From Solobacterium sp. (GTDB lineage: Bacteria > Bacillota_I > Bacilli_A > Erysipelotrichales > Erysipelotrichaceae): a DNA stretch of 39,977 nt. Made by a program: the position numbers and the translations under genes. The stretch spans positions 1 to 39,977 of the forward strand of contig JAILQT010000048.1 in assembly GCA_024698805.1 (NCBI GenBank). Reading direction: 5' to 3'. The notes beneath the pieces were generated by a model. That model was not told the origin of the DNA, did no database searches, and was given only the letters and a program-made list of their open reading frames with translations. Positions 11,102 to 17,594 of the stretch are shown in pieces; within the stretch, counting starts at the first letter, position 1, and every line of letters begins with the position of its first letter.

Positions 11102-11132
11102 TCATATTTTCGTTCCGCACGGAACGGTCAAT
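11102..11132 (-). promoter_or_regulatory. MerR-type promoter with 19-bp spacer and internal operator
   Basis: On the minus strand TTGACC (-35, 11127-11132) and TATGAT (-10, 11102-11107) are separated by exactly 19 bp, 2 bp longer than optimal. A dyad CGTTCCG-TG-CGGAACG (11112-11127) starts at the -35 and fills the spacer. This is the established layout of MerR-family promoters, in which the regulator untwists the over-long spacer to activate transcription. The start of merR lies 45 nt downstream. Confidence 0.75.
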
Positions 11133-11214
11133 GAGGAAATATACGGCTGCTGCCTGTTTACAGTTACAGGATACTGTCCCCGCGGAACGGAATATATACC
11201 CAAAAAACCGGCAT

Positions 11215-11254
11215 AAAAAAGGTACATGCCGTAATGCACGAAGCAGCATGTACC
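11215..11254 (-). terminator. Orphan hairpin terminator upstream of merR
   Basis: On the minus strand GGTACATGC pairs with GCATGTACC across a 16-nt loop and is followed by six T. It lies 115 nt beyond the ATP-grasp terminator, so it may end read-through or a separate short transcript. Confidence 0.6.
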
Positions 11255-11265
11255 GGGTCCAATAC

Positions 11266-11288
11266 AGTCATTTTGCAGGAAAATGACT
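11266..11288. repeat. Inverted repeat in merR upstream region
   Basis: AGTCATTTT and AAAATGACT form 9-bp perfect arms around a 5-nt centre. The minus-strand reading ATATAGTCATTTT is identical to 13 bases in the guaA/PTS intergenic region (13944-13956). Confidence 0.55.
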
Positions 11289-11369
11289 ATATTGAAATGC
11301 ATTTTGACATAATTGACGGCACTCTGTGATTCTGAGCAGGATCTTGGCTGCAGTGATCCATGAAATAAG

Positions 11370-11410
11370 CAAAAGCCCCATGCATTGAGGTTCGCAATGC
11401 AAAGGGCTTA
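11370..11410 (-). terminator. Terminator of ATP-grasp gene
   Basis: On the minus strand AAGCCC...TGCATTG pairs with CAATGCA...GGGCTT, followed by TTTTGCTT. The hairpin lies about 40 nt past the stop codon. Confidence 0.68.
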
Positions 11411-11447
11411 TTATGAGTTCATGTTTTAAGAGATTACAGTTCATGCG

Positions 11448-12659
11448 TTACTCATCGGCGATAACAGGGCTGATATAGCTTTCAATATCTTCACAGTACT
11501 GATGCTGCAATTCATACGACCCGAATTCGAGATCGACAAATGCCAGGACGTTTGTCCCGTTCTCACCTGCTTCGACCCTGTCGCCGTGTACGATCCGTTC
11601 CTCAATATTCGTCACATACTTCTGAATAGCCGGCGCACAGCTGATCCCTTTATAAACACCGGCTGAATGCGCAAATACGGAATGCCGGATCATATAATGA
11701 CATTCCCGGTCAAACTGCTTCAGGGAATGAAAATACCGGTCATCCTTTACTGCAGTCGTTACAAGCAGCCTGTACATATCAACACCGCAGTGCCTGAAAA
11801 TAAACGCCGGAATGCCTGCCCCGCCCTGTCTTGGGTTGATCTCGATCACAAATAACCGGTCATCTTCTGTAAAATACATCTCCACATTCAGTTCGCCGAA
11901 TGTAAAGTCTGCCGCATCAAGGAGCCTGGTCAGGGTATTTTTGATCACAGCCATTTTTTCCGGATCTGTCCTGAAAGGGATCGAATAGGTCATCGGGATG
12001 TTCGGGGTGACAGTGCTTCTTGTGTTAAAGAACAGCCCGTCCCACAGGATCTCCTTATTTAAAACAAACAGGTCGCCTTCGATCACTGTTAAGGAAGGCA
12101 TCTCTACATATTCCTCGATCGTGCAGCAGTTATCCCTGGAATAATCCGAATTGATCCTGTATATCTTTTTTAACTCTTCCTCATCATAAGACAGGACCTT
12201 GGCCGTCCCCCTGCTTCCGGAGCTGGCGACAGGCTTTACGACAAAAGGAAACTGCATTCCGGCTGCCGTTTTCAGGAAGTCTTCCTCATTTGATACTTTA
12301 TAGTGTTTCGGCGCATATACGCCGGCTTCTTCCTGCAGTGAGCGGAACCTGTCTTTCGACAGCAGTATTTCCAGCCCGGATACGGGATTGCCCCGCAGAT
12401 GAAGTTCCTCAGCAATATAAGAAACATTCAGCATGGCCGGTTCTGAATTTGAGATCACCCCGTCTATCTTCTCCGCAACGGCAATCCTGGTCACGGCATC
12501 CCTGTCCATTGTATTGACCGGATAGTGCTTATCTGCATATTTTATTCCCGGATTTGTCGTTGTCCAGTCGCATACTATGACATAATATCCTTCTTTTTTA
12601 GCTGCCTGGATAATAGGGACCTGCGCTTCAGCTCCGCCAAGAATCATTATTCTTTTCAT
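11448..12659 (-). CDS. ATP-grasp domain carboxylate ligase, substrate unknown
   Basis: This 403-residue protein is an ATP-grasp enzyme, which makes acyl-phosphate intermediates and ligates carboxylates to amines. It starts with a Rossmann-like segment (MKRIMILGGAEAQVPIIQAA), then has the ATP-grasp core: FPFVVKPVASSGSRGT with a nucleotide-binding lysine, EEYVEMPSL, and the metal-binding FVIEINPRQGGAG. The layout is like carbamoyl-phosphate-synthase-type or peptide-ligase ATP-grasp proteins. The ATG at 12659 follows an AAAGG element at 11 nt; a TTG three codons upstream is the alternative. It stands alone, with no partner biosynthetic gene, carrier protein or transporter next to it, so the substrate cannot be deduced. 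Confidence 0.85.
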   Translation of the reverse strand: MKRIMILGGAEAQVPIIQAAKKEGYYVIVCDWTTTNPGIKYADKHYPVNTMDRDAVTRIAVAEKIDGVISNSEPAMLNVSYIAEELHLRGNPVSGLEILLSKDRFRSLQEEAGVYAPKHYKVSNEEDFLKTAAGMQFPFVVKPVASSGSRGTAKVLSYDEEELKKIYRINSDYSRDNCCTIEEYVEMPSLTVIEGDLFVLNKEILWDGLFFNTRSTVTPNIPMTYSIPFRTDPEKMAVIKNTLTRLLDAADFTFGELNVEMYFTEDDRLFVIEINPRQGGAGIPAFIFRHCGVDMYRLLVTTAVKDDRYFHSLKQFDRECHYMIRHSVFAHSAGVYKGISCAPAIQKYVTNIEERIVHGDRVEAGENGTNVLAFVDLEFGSYELQHQYCEDIESYISPVIADE

Positions 12660-12720
12660 GAAATGCAATACCTTTTTTTAACAAATAAAACGAAATAAAG
12701 TGAAGACCGGTTTCATCATA

Positions 12721-12741
12721 GTATATTTGCCGCAAATATAC
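12721..12741. repeat. Perfect inverted repeat upstream of ATP-grasp gene
   Basis: GTATATTTG-CCG-CAAATATAC gives 9-bp perfect arms. It lies about 60 nt before the ATP-grasp ATG and overlaps a minus-strand TATACT that could be a -10. It has no T tract, so an operator is more likely than a terminator. Confidence 0.5.
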
Positions 12742-12830
12742 GCTTCTGATGCCCAGCGCATGTCCTTCACGGCAGGTGATCCTCATTTATCCTTTCATGA
12801 ATTCAAGGACACCGGATCAGCTGTAACGGA

Positions 12831-12863
12831 AAATAAGGCCCCGCATATCACTATGCAGGGCTT
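12831..12863 (-). terminator. Terminator of guaA
   Basis: On the minus strand GCCCTGCATA and TATGCGGGGC pair (one U-G wobble) across GTGA, followed by CTTATTTT, just past the stop codon. Confidence 0.75.
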
Positions 12864-12870
12864 ACCGGTA

Positions 12871-13854
12871 TTATTCGTATTCTACTGTTGCGGGAGGCTT
12901 CGGTGTGTAGTCGATGAGCACACGGTTGATCCCTTCGACCTCTGTCGTGATGCGTGTTACGAGCGTATCGATCAGTTCTTCCGACAGATGTTCGACTGTA
13001 ACTTCCATAACGTCGGTCGTGTTGATGGCACGGATGATGCACGGCCAGTCAAATGTACGTTTGCCGTTTTTGATGCCGGTGGATTTGAAATCAGGCACGA
13101 CTGTAAAGTACTGCCAGACTTTTCCTGCGAGACCGTTCTTTGCGAATTCCTCGCGCAGGATCGCGTCGGATTCCCTGACCGCTTCCAGTCTGTCCCTTGT
13201 GATCGCACCGGGGCATCTGACTGCGAGACCGGGTCCGGGGAACGGCTGACGGTAGACCATGTTGTCCGGAAGACCGAGGGCTTTGCCGACGACCCTGACT
13301 TCATCCTTGAACAGGAGCTTTACCGGTTCAACGAGTTCCATGTTCATCTCTTCCGGCAGGCCGCCTACGTTGTGATGTGCTTTGATACCTTTTTCACTTT
13401 CGAGAATATCGGGATAGATCGTCCCCTGTGCCAGGAAGTGAATTCCTTCAAGCTTGGCTGCTTCTTCATCAAACACCTTGATGAATTCTTCGCCGATGAT
13501 ATGTCTCTTCTGTTCGGGATCGGAAACGCCTGCGACCTTATCCAGGAAGCGGTCAGCCGCATCGACATAGATCAGGTTCGCGTTCAGCTGGTTTCTGAAT
13601 ACTTCAATGACCTGTTCCGGTTCACCCTTTCTCAGGAAGCCGTGATTGACATGCACGCTGACCAGGTTCCTGCCGATCGCTTTGATCAGGAGCGCTGCGA
13701 CAACGGATGAGTCAACGCCGCCGGACAGTGCGAGAAGCACTTTCCCGTCCTTGACCTGTTCCCTGATCGCTTTGACCTGTTCTTCGATGAATGCTTCAGC
13801 CAGTTCAGCTGTGGTGATCCTCTCCATATTTTCGGGACGTTTGTTGCTATCCAT
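12871..13854 (-). CDS. guaA: GMP synthase, ATP pyrophosphatase and dimerisation domains only (no glutaminase domain)
   Basis: The 327-residue protein carries the GMP synthase ATP-PPase domain with the P-loop LSGGVDSSVVAAL (residues 43-55), the family blocks FLAQGTIYPDILES and RQPFPGPGLAVR, and the C-terminal dimerisation domain ending DYTPKPPATVEYE. It converts XMP to GMP with ATP and ammonia. Bacterial GuaA is normally about 510 residues, with a class I glutamine amidotransferase at the N-terminus; here that domain is absent. The start at 13854 is well supported: AAGGAG lies 8 nt upstream and TATAAT is at 13880-13885, leaving no room for the missing domain. A separate glutaminase subunit, as in archaea, or direct ammonia use is implied. 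An upstream in-frame extension is non-coding. Confidence 0.93.
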   Translation of the reverse strand: MDSNKRPENMERITTAELAEAFIEEQVKAIREQVKDGKVLLALSGGVDSSVVAALLIKAIGRNLVSVHVNHGFLRKGEPEQVIEVFRNQLNANLIYVDAADRFLDKVAGVSDPEQKRHIIGEEFIKVFDEEAAKLEGIHFLAQGTIYPDILESEKGIKAHHNVGGLPEEMNMELVEPVKLLFKDEVRVVGKALGLPDNMVYRQPFPGPGLAVRCPGAITRDRLEAVRESDAILREEFAKNGLAGKVWQYFTVVPDFKSTGIKNGKRTFDWPCIIRAINTTDVMEVTVEHLSEELIDTLVTRITTEVEGINRVLIDYTPKPPATVEYE

Positions 13855-13879
13855 AACTCTTTTCTCCTTTACGTACAGG

Positions 13880-13885
13880 ATTATA
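13880..13885 (-). promoter_or_regulatory. -10 element of guaA
   Basis: A minus-strand TATAAT lies 25 nt before the guaA ATG. Only an A-rich sequence occupies the -35 position. The leader is too short for a purine riboswitch. Confidence 0.5.
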
Positions 13886-13944
13886 GCAGAAAGAAACATC
13901 GTTTTTTTAATTATTTTTAACTGTATGCGGTTACATTTCATAGA

Positions 13945-13963
13945 TATAGTCATTTTGACTATA
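13945..13963. promoter_or_regulatory. Inverted repeat in guaA/PTS divergent region, candidate operator
   Basis: TATAGTCA-TTT-TGACTATA forms 8-bp perfect arms midway between two divergent genes. It shares ATATAGTCATTTT with the repeat near merR. Confidence 0.45.
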
Positions 13964-14010
13964 CAAACGGAAAAATATCGTGTATAAAAGTATTGCAGGA
14001 GGATAAAACT

Positions 14011-15069
14011 ATGGCAGATGTACTTGCTTATCTTCATAAAAAGGATGTAGAGATCACCGCGCACCGCTATGCGATCGACGCGCTGTCCGCAATGGCACAG
14101 GGACTGTTTGCGTCCCTTCTGATCGGAACGATCATCTCCACGCTCGGCACATCGCTGCATATCGATTTCCTTGTGCAGGCAGGTGATTTCGCCAAGAGCG
14201 TCGCAGGACCTGCCATGGCAGTCTCCATCGGCTATGCCCTGCATGCCCCGCAGCTCGTACTCTTCTCCCTGATCGCTGTCGGTTCCGCCGCGAATACGCT
14301 CGGCGGAGCAGGAGGTCCCCTTTCCGTCTATTTCATCGCGATCGCCGCATGCGAGATCGGAAAGCTCGTATCAAAAGAAACAAAAGTGGATATCATCGTC
14401 ACGCCGGCCGTGACGATCCTGACCGGATGCCTGCTCAGTGTCCTGTTCGCCCCTGCCATCGGCAAAGCAGCCAGTTCGCTGGGAGCCCTGATCATGTGGG
14501 CGACCGAACTGCAGCCGTTCCTGATGGGCATGCTCGTATCCGTACTTGTCGGCATAGCACTTACGCTTCCGATCAGTTCCGCCGCGATCTGCGCCGCGCT
14601 CAGCCTGACAGGCCTTGCAGGAGGCGCTGCCGTAGCCGGATGCTGCGCGCAGATGGTCGGCTTCGCCGTCATGTCCTTTAAGGAGAACGGTATCGGCGGC
14701 CTGGTCAGCCAGGGGCTCGGCACCAGCATGCTGCAGATGTCCAATATCCTGAAAAACCCGAAGATCTGGCTCCCGCCGATCCTCGCGTCCGCGATCACCG
14801 GTCCTGTTGCGACAATGGTCTTCAAAATGCAGATGAACGGTCCTGCCGTTGCCTCAGGCATGGGCACCTGCGGCCTTGTCGGACAGATCGGCGTATATAC
14901 CGGCTGGATGAATGAGATCCAGGAAGGCGTCCGTTCCTCGATCGGCGCTGCCGACTGGGCCGGACTGGTCCTGATCTGCTTTGTCCTCCCGGCAGTCCTC
15001 TCGTATATCTTCTGTGAGATCGAGAGAAAGATCGGCTGGATCAAAGAAGATGATCTGAAATTGCAGTGA
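14011..15069 (+). CDS. PTS_EIIC_2 family membrane transporter subunit
   Basis: The 352-residue protein is a hydrophobic permease of the PTS_EIIC_2 (PfoR-like) family. A short cytosolic N-terminus is followed by about ten membrane segments rich in Gly and Ala, with the characteristic GSAANTLGGAGGPLSVY loop near residue 95 and KMQMNGPAVASGMGTCGLVG near residue 275. Members resemble the membrane channel of sugar PTS transporters, but most lack known substrates and sit apart from EIIA/EIIB genes, as here. The ATG at 14011 is preceded by AGGAGG; an upstream TTG is less likely. It is monocistronic, ending in a terminator whose stem overlaps the stop codon. Confidence 0.87.
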   Translation: MADVLAYLHKKDVEITAHRYAIDALSAMAQGLFASLLIGTIISTLGTSLHIDFLVQAGDFAKSVAGPAMAVSIGYALHAPQLVLFSLIAVGSAANTLGGAGGPLSVYFIAIAACEIGKLVSKETKVDIIVTPAVTILTGCLLSVLFAPAIGKAASSLGALIMWATELQPFLMGMLVSVLVGIALTLPISSAAICAALSLTGLAGGAAVAGCCAQMVGFAVMSFKENGIGGLVSQGLGTSMLQMSNILKNPKIWLPPILASAITGPVATMVFKMQMNGPAVASGMGTCGLVGQIGVYTGWMNEIQEGVRSSIGAADWAGLVLICFVLPAVLSYIFCEIERKIGWIKEDDLKLQ

Positions 15070-15100
15070 GAAGTTCAGAAAGGCTTCTCACTTTTTCTTT
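15066..15100 (+). terminator. Terminator of PTS_EIIC_2 gene
   Basis: GTGAGAAG and CTTCTCAC form an 8-bp stem with a 10-nt loop, followed by TTTTTCTTT. The stem includes the stop codon. Confidence 0.85.
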
Positions 15101-15114
15101 CCCTGTGATATGAT
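15085..15114 (+). promoter_or_regulatory. Extended -10 promoter of rRNA methyltransferase gene
   Basis: TGA-TATGAT (-10 hexamer at 15109-15114) with TTCTCA 18 nt upstream. The hexamer ends 6 nt before the ATG, so transcription should begin at or next to the start codon, and no ribosome binding site exists. Confidence 0.5.
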
Positions 15115-15120
15115 GCCGGC

Positions 15121-16455
15121 ATGGAACTGCCGCAGAAATATATCCATGAGATCCGTGAACTCTTCGGGGATGAGGCCGAAACTTATCTCGCTTCCTTTGA
15201 GAAGCCGCATACGAAGAGCCTGCGTGTCAATACACTGAAGATATCCCCCGAAGAGTTTCAGAGGATATCCCCTTTCCACCTGACGCCTGTCCCCTGGTGC
15301 CGGGAAGGATTTTATTACACAGAGGAAGACCGCCCTTCGACGCATCCGTTCTATTACGCAGGTCTTTATTATCTGCAGGAAGCCAGCGCGATGTGTCCGG
15401 CTTCCCTGCTCCCTGTCGAAAAGGGGGATATCATTCTTGACGCATGTGCCGCACCCGGGGGAAAGACAACAGCCCTTGCCGCAAAACTGGATCATACCGG
15501 TCTTCTTGTCTCCAATGACATCAGCGCTTCGAGGCAGAATGCGACGCTGAAAAACTGCGAACGGGCAGGCATCGATAATATCTATATCATCAGCAGCGAC
15601 CTGCGTGACCTTTCCGTCAAGTATCCGGCGTATTTTGACAGGATCCTCGTGGATGCTCCCTGCTCGGGTGAAGGCATGTTCCGCAAGGAGCCTTCCCTGG
15701 TCACATCCTGGCTGGAGCGTGACAGTTCGTATTACGCGCCGCTGCAGAAAGAGATCGTCCGGCATGCATGGAAGATGCTGAAGCCCGGCGGGATGATGCT
15801 GTATTCGACATGCACATTCTCCGTAAAGGAAAATGAGGAGGTCATCACAGACCTCCTGCATGAATATCCCGACGCTGTGATCCTGCCTGTTGCTGACCGG
15901 TACGCGGGATTCGCACCCGGTATCCTTCCCGGTACGGAAAACTGTGTCCGCATCTATCCGCACAGGGTGAACGGTGAAGGCCATTTTGCGGCGCTGCTGA
16001 AAAAAGAAGGCAGCTGCAGTACCGGAGCGTCTGTAAGCACAGCGGGAAAGCCGCCGGCAGAGTTCGCAGAATTCCAAAAATATCTGAACAGGCCTCTGCA
16101 CGGTACATATTTCCTGCAGAATGAGAAGCTGTACCTCCTGCCCGGAACCGGATTCGGTCATGCGGGCATCCGCGTGATCCGTTCCGGCCTCCTGCTGGGG
16201 ACCGTAAAAAAAGGAAGGTTCGAACCTTCCCAGCATCTTGCCTGTTCCCTGAAGAGCAGTGATTTCCGGCAGACCGTCGATCTGAAGCCGGATGATATCC
16301 GTACGGAAAAATTCCTGAAGGGTGAAACGATCCGTATTTCTGAAGACTGTAAAGGATGGGTCCTCATCTGTACGGAAGGATTCCCCCTCGGCTTCGGCAA
16401 AGCCGACAAAGGCACTGTCAAAAACAAGATCGAAAAAGGATACCGGAAACTCTAG
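15121..16455 (+). CDS. RsmF/RsmB-type rRNA (cytosine-C5) methyltransferase
   Basis: The 444-residue protein is a SAM-dependent RNA m5C methyltransferase of the NOL1/NOP2/Sun family. The SAM-binding motif is LDACAAPGGKTTALAA (residues 106-121). The two catalytic cysteines are C181 in VDAPCSGEGMF and C231 in YSTCTFSVKENEE. The C-terminal 140 residues form the RsmF-type RNA-binding region, including HRVNGEGHFAALLKKEG. It probably modifies 16S rRNA in the cytosol. The gene has no visible ribosome binding site, and its -10 is 6 nt from the ATG, suggesting leaderless translation. Its stop codon overlaps the stop of the convergent DUF3320 gene in a shared CTAG. Confidence 0.93.
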   Translation: MELPQKYIHEIRELFGDEAETYLASFEKPHTKSLRVNTLKISPEEFQRISPFHLTPVPWCREGFYYTEEDRPSTHPFYYAGLYYLQEASAMCPASLLPVEKGDIILDACAAPGGKTTALAAKLDHTGLLVSNDISASRQNATLKNCERAGIDNIYIISSDLRDLSVKYPAYFDRILVDAPCSGEGMFRKEPSLVTSWLERDSSYYAPLQKEIVRHAWKMLKPGGMMLYSTCTFSVKENEEVITDLLHEYPDAVILPVADRYAGFAPGILPGTENCVRIYPHRVNGEGHFAALLKKEGSCSTGASVSTAGKPPAEFAEFQKYLNRPLHGTYFLQNEKLYLLPGTGFGHAGIRVIRSGLLLGTVKKGRFEPSQHLACSLKSSDFRQTVDLKPDDIRTEKFLKGETIRISEDCKGWVLICTEGFPLGFGKADKGTVKNKIEKGYRKL

Positions 16456-17021
16456 ACAGCTGTATAGCCGCCCGCACCGCCTTTGATCCATTTCTTTTTC
16501 AGGGCAAACCGGACGGCTTCATTCATCTTTTTGCCTACATTGGAGCCGATCCTTGTATATCCCATCAGCAGGGCAGTCTGTCTCACCAGTTCATCCATGG
16601 TCAGGCCGGGCTGCCTGTTTGCTGTATAAACAACGGCATTTGCGCATTCCGCGCACGGCAGCTGCAGGGCATCCCTGCAGGCAAGCTCATCCCTGCCGAA
16701 CAGTCTGAAAACACTGTAGGTCTTATCCTGGTTCCGTTTCCAGTAGATGACCTGTTCCGGATCCTGCGTCGTATGCAGCGGCATCGAGTCCAGGATCTTT
16801 TTCATATATGTGCGGATGTTCGTCCCGGCTTTCCAGATATTGAAGCTGTTGATCACGCGCTTGATCAGGAGCCATTCCGTGATCGGGGCTTCCTCTTCGA
16901 TGACCTGCTGGATCCTCTTTCGGATATCCTTCTCATGATCACCGGATACGAACGCATCGGAAGAGACCGAAGTAAACGGAAGATCCGTAACGGTATAGAC
17001 TTTCGATATCACCTTATGCAT
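16452..17021 (-). CDS. Standalone DUF3320 domain protein
   Basis: The 189-residue protein matches the DUF3320 module: DIRKRIQQVIEEEAPI near residue 30, followed by ITEWLLIKRVINSFNIWKAG and a later KKWIKGG. In databases this domain usually forms the C-terminal end of very large DUF4011-type superfamily I helicase proteins; here it is alone. The arrangement suggests a winged-helix-like nucleic-acid-binding fold, but its role is unknown. No helicase or restriction-like gene lies nearby. The ATG at 17021 has AGAGAGG 9 nt upstream. Its stop overlaps the stop of rsmF on the other strand, and no terminator separates them, so antisense read-through is possible. Confidence 0.75.
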   Translation of the reverse strand: MHKVISKVYTVTDLPFTSVSSDAFVSGDHEKDIRKRIQQVIEEEAPITEWLLIKRVINSFNIWKAGTNIRTYMKKILDSMPLHTTQDPEQVIYWKRNQDKTYSVFRLFGRDELACRDALQLPCAECANAVVYTANRQPGLTMDELVRQTALLMGYTRIGSNVGKKMNEAVRFALKKKWIKGGAGGYTAV

Positions 17022-17060
17022 ACAAAGAACCTCTCTGCATCCATTATGACATATACACAA

Positions 17061-17086
17061 TAAAAATGCGGAACATGTCCGCATTC
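17061..17086 (-). terminator. Terminator of marR
   Basis: On the minus strand ATGCGGA and TCCGCAT pair across a 5-nt loop, followed by TTTTATTG, 4 nt after the marR stop codon. It separates marR from the DUF3320 gene. Confidence 0.8.
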
Positions 17087-17089
17087 GCG

Positions 17090-17578
17090 TCACTTTGCAC
17101 TGCTGAGGATCTTGTCAAGAAGGACGAGCAGCTGCGTTTTTTCCTCTTCGCTCAGTGCGGAGAACATTTCGGCCGCATGGCTCTTCTTCTGGTCGCTGAC
17201 TTCGTAAGCGCGCGCCCTGCCCTTTTCCGTCAGGGTGATGCGTGTTGCACGTCTGTCTTCCGGATCGACAGTGCGCTCCACATACCTGTCTGATTCAAGC
17301 TTGTCGATCAGTTCGGAAAGTGAAGACGGATGGATATGCATGCGCTGCAGGATATCCTTCTGGTGCATGCCCGTTTCACTTTCCAGCAGCACTGTCAGTA
17401 CGCGTTCCCTGCCGAGGAAACCGGGACGGGGCATACCGTGCTCATGATGTCTCTCATGGCGGCGCATCCCTTCCGGTCCGCATCCGGGATGCGGCGGCCG
17501 GACCGGCGGATGCGGCCTGCTCAGTTTCCGGACCTCGCGGAACTTCTCAAACAGTATTTCGTCAATTGTTTTTTCCAT
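17090..17578 (-). CDS. MarR family transcriptional regulator with His/Pro-rich N-terminus
   Basis: The 162-residue regulator has a MarR winged helix: QKDILQRMHIHPSSLSELIDKLE (read as two parts, about residues 73-95), then the wing with DPEDRRATRITLTEKG. The C-terminal helices mediate dimerisation. An unusual N-terminal stretch (about residues 20-52) is rich in His, Pro and Arg, including HPPVRPPHPG and RRHERHHEHG, which could bind a metal. AAAGGAGG lies upstream of the ATG. Two near-identical palindromes flank its promoter, so it probably represses itself. It is monocistronic, and no transporter or enzyme target lies beside it; the target genes must be elsewhere. Confidence 0.88.
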   Translation of the reverse strand: MEKTIDEILFEKFREVRKLSRPHPPVRPPHPGCGPEGMRRHERHHEHGMPRPGFLGRERVLTVLLESETGMHQKDILQRMHIHPSSLSELIDKLESDRYVERTVDPEDRRATRITLTEKGRARAYEVSDQKKSHAAEMFSALSEEEKTQLLVLLDKILSSAK

Positions 17579-17594
17579 TTATTATCCTCCTTTT

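Larger units (their letters stand above)
11057..11447. other. 391-bp intergenic region between merR and ATP-grasp genes
   Basis: No protein-coding gene is supported here. The interval contains, from right to left on the minus strand, the terminator of the ATP-grasp gene (11370-11410), an AT-rich stretch with a 9-bp inverted repeat (11266-11288), a second hairpin with a T tract (11215-11254), and the MerR-type promoter (11102-11132). Confidence 0.7.

Noticed and set aside
12700-13710. Plus-strand open frame (336 codons) opposite guaA
   Set aside because: Antisense shadow; it covers the guaA terminator and the coding region, and its protein has no family features.
13855-13900. Purine riboswitch upstream of guaA
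   Set aside because: The sequence TATAATCC is suggestive, but it is a -10 element and only about 25 nt lie between it and the ATG.
15088-16491. Long minus-strand open frame (467 codons) opposite the rRNA methyltransferase
   Set aside because: It lies antisense to a gene with clear catalytic motifs, has no family resemblance, and is typical of the open antisense frames seen throughout this window.
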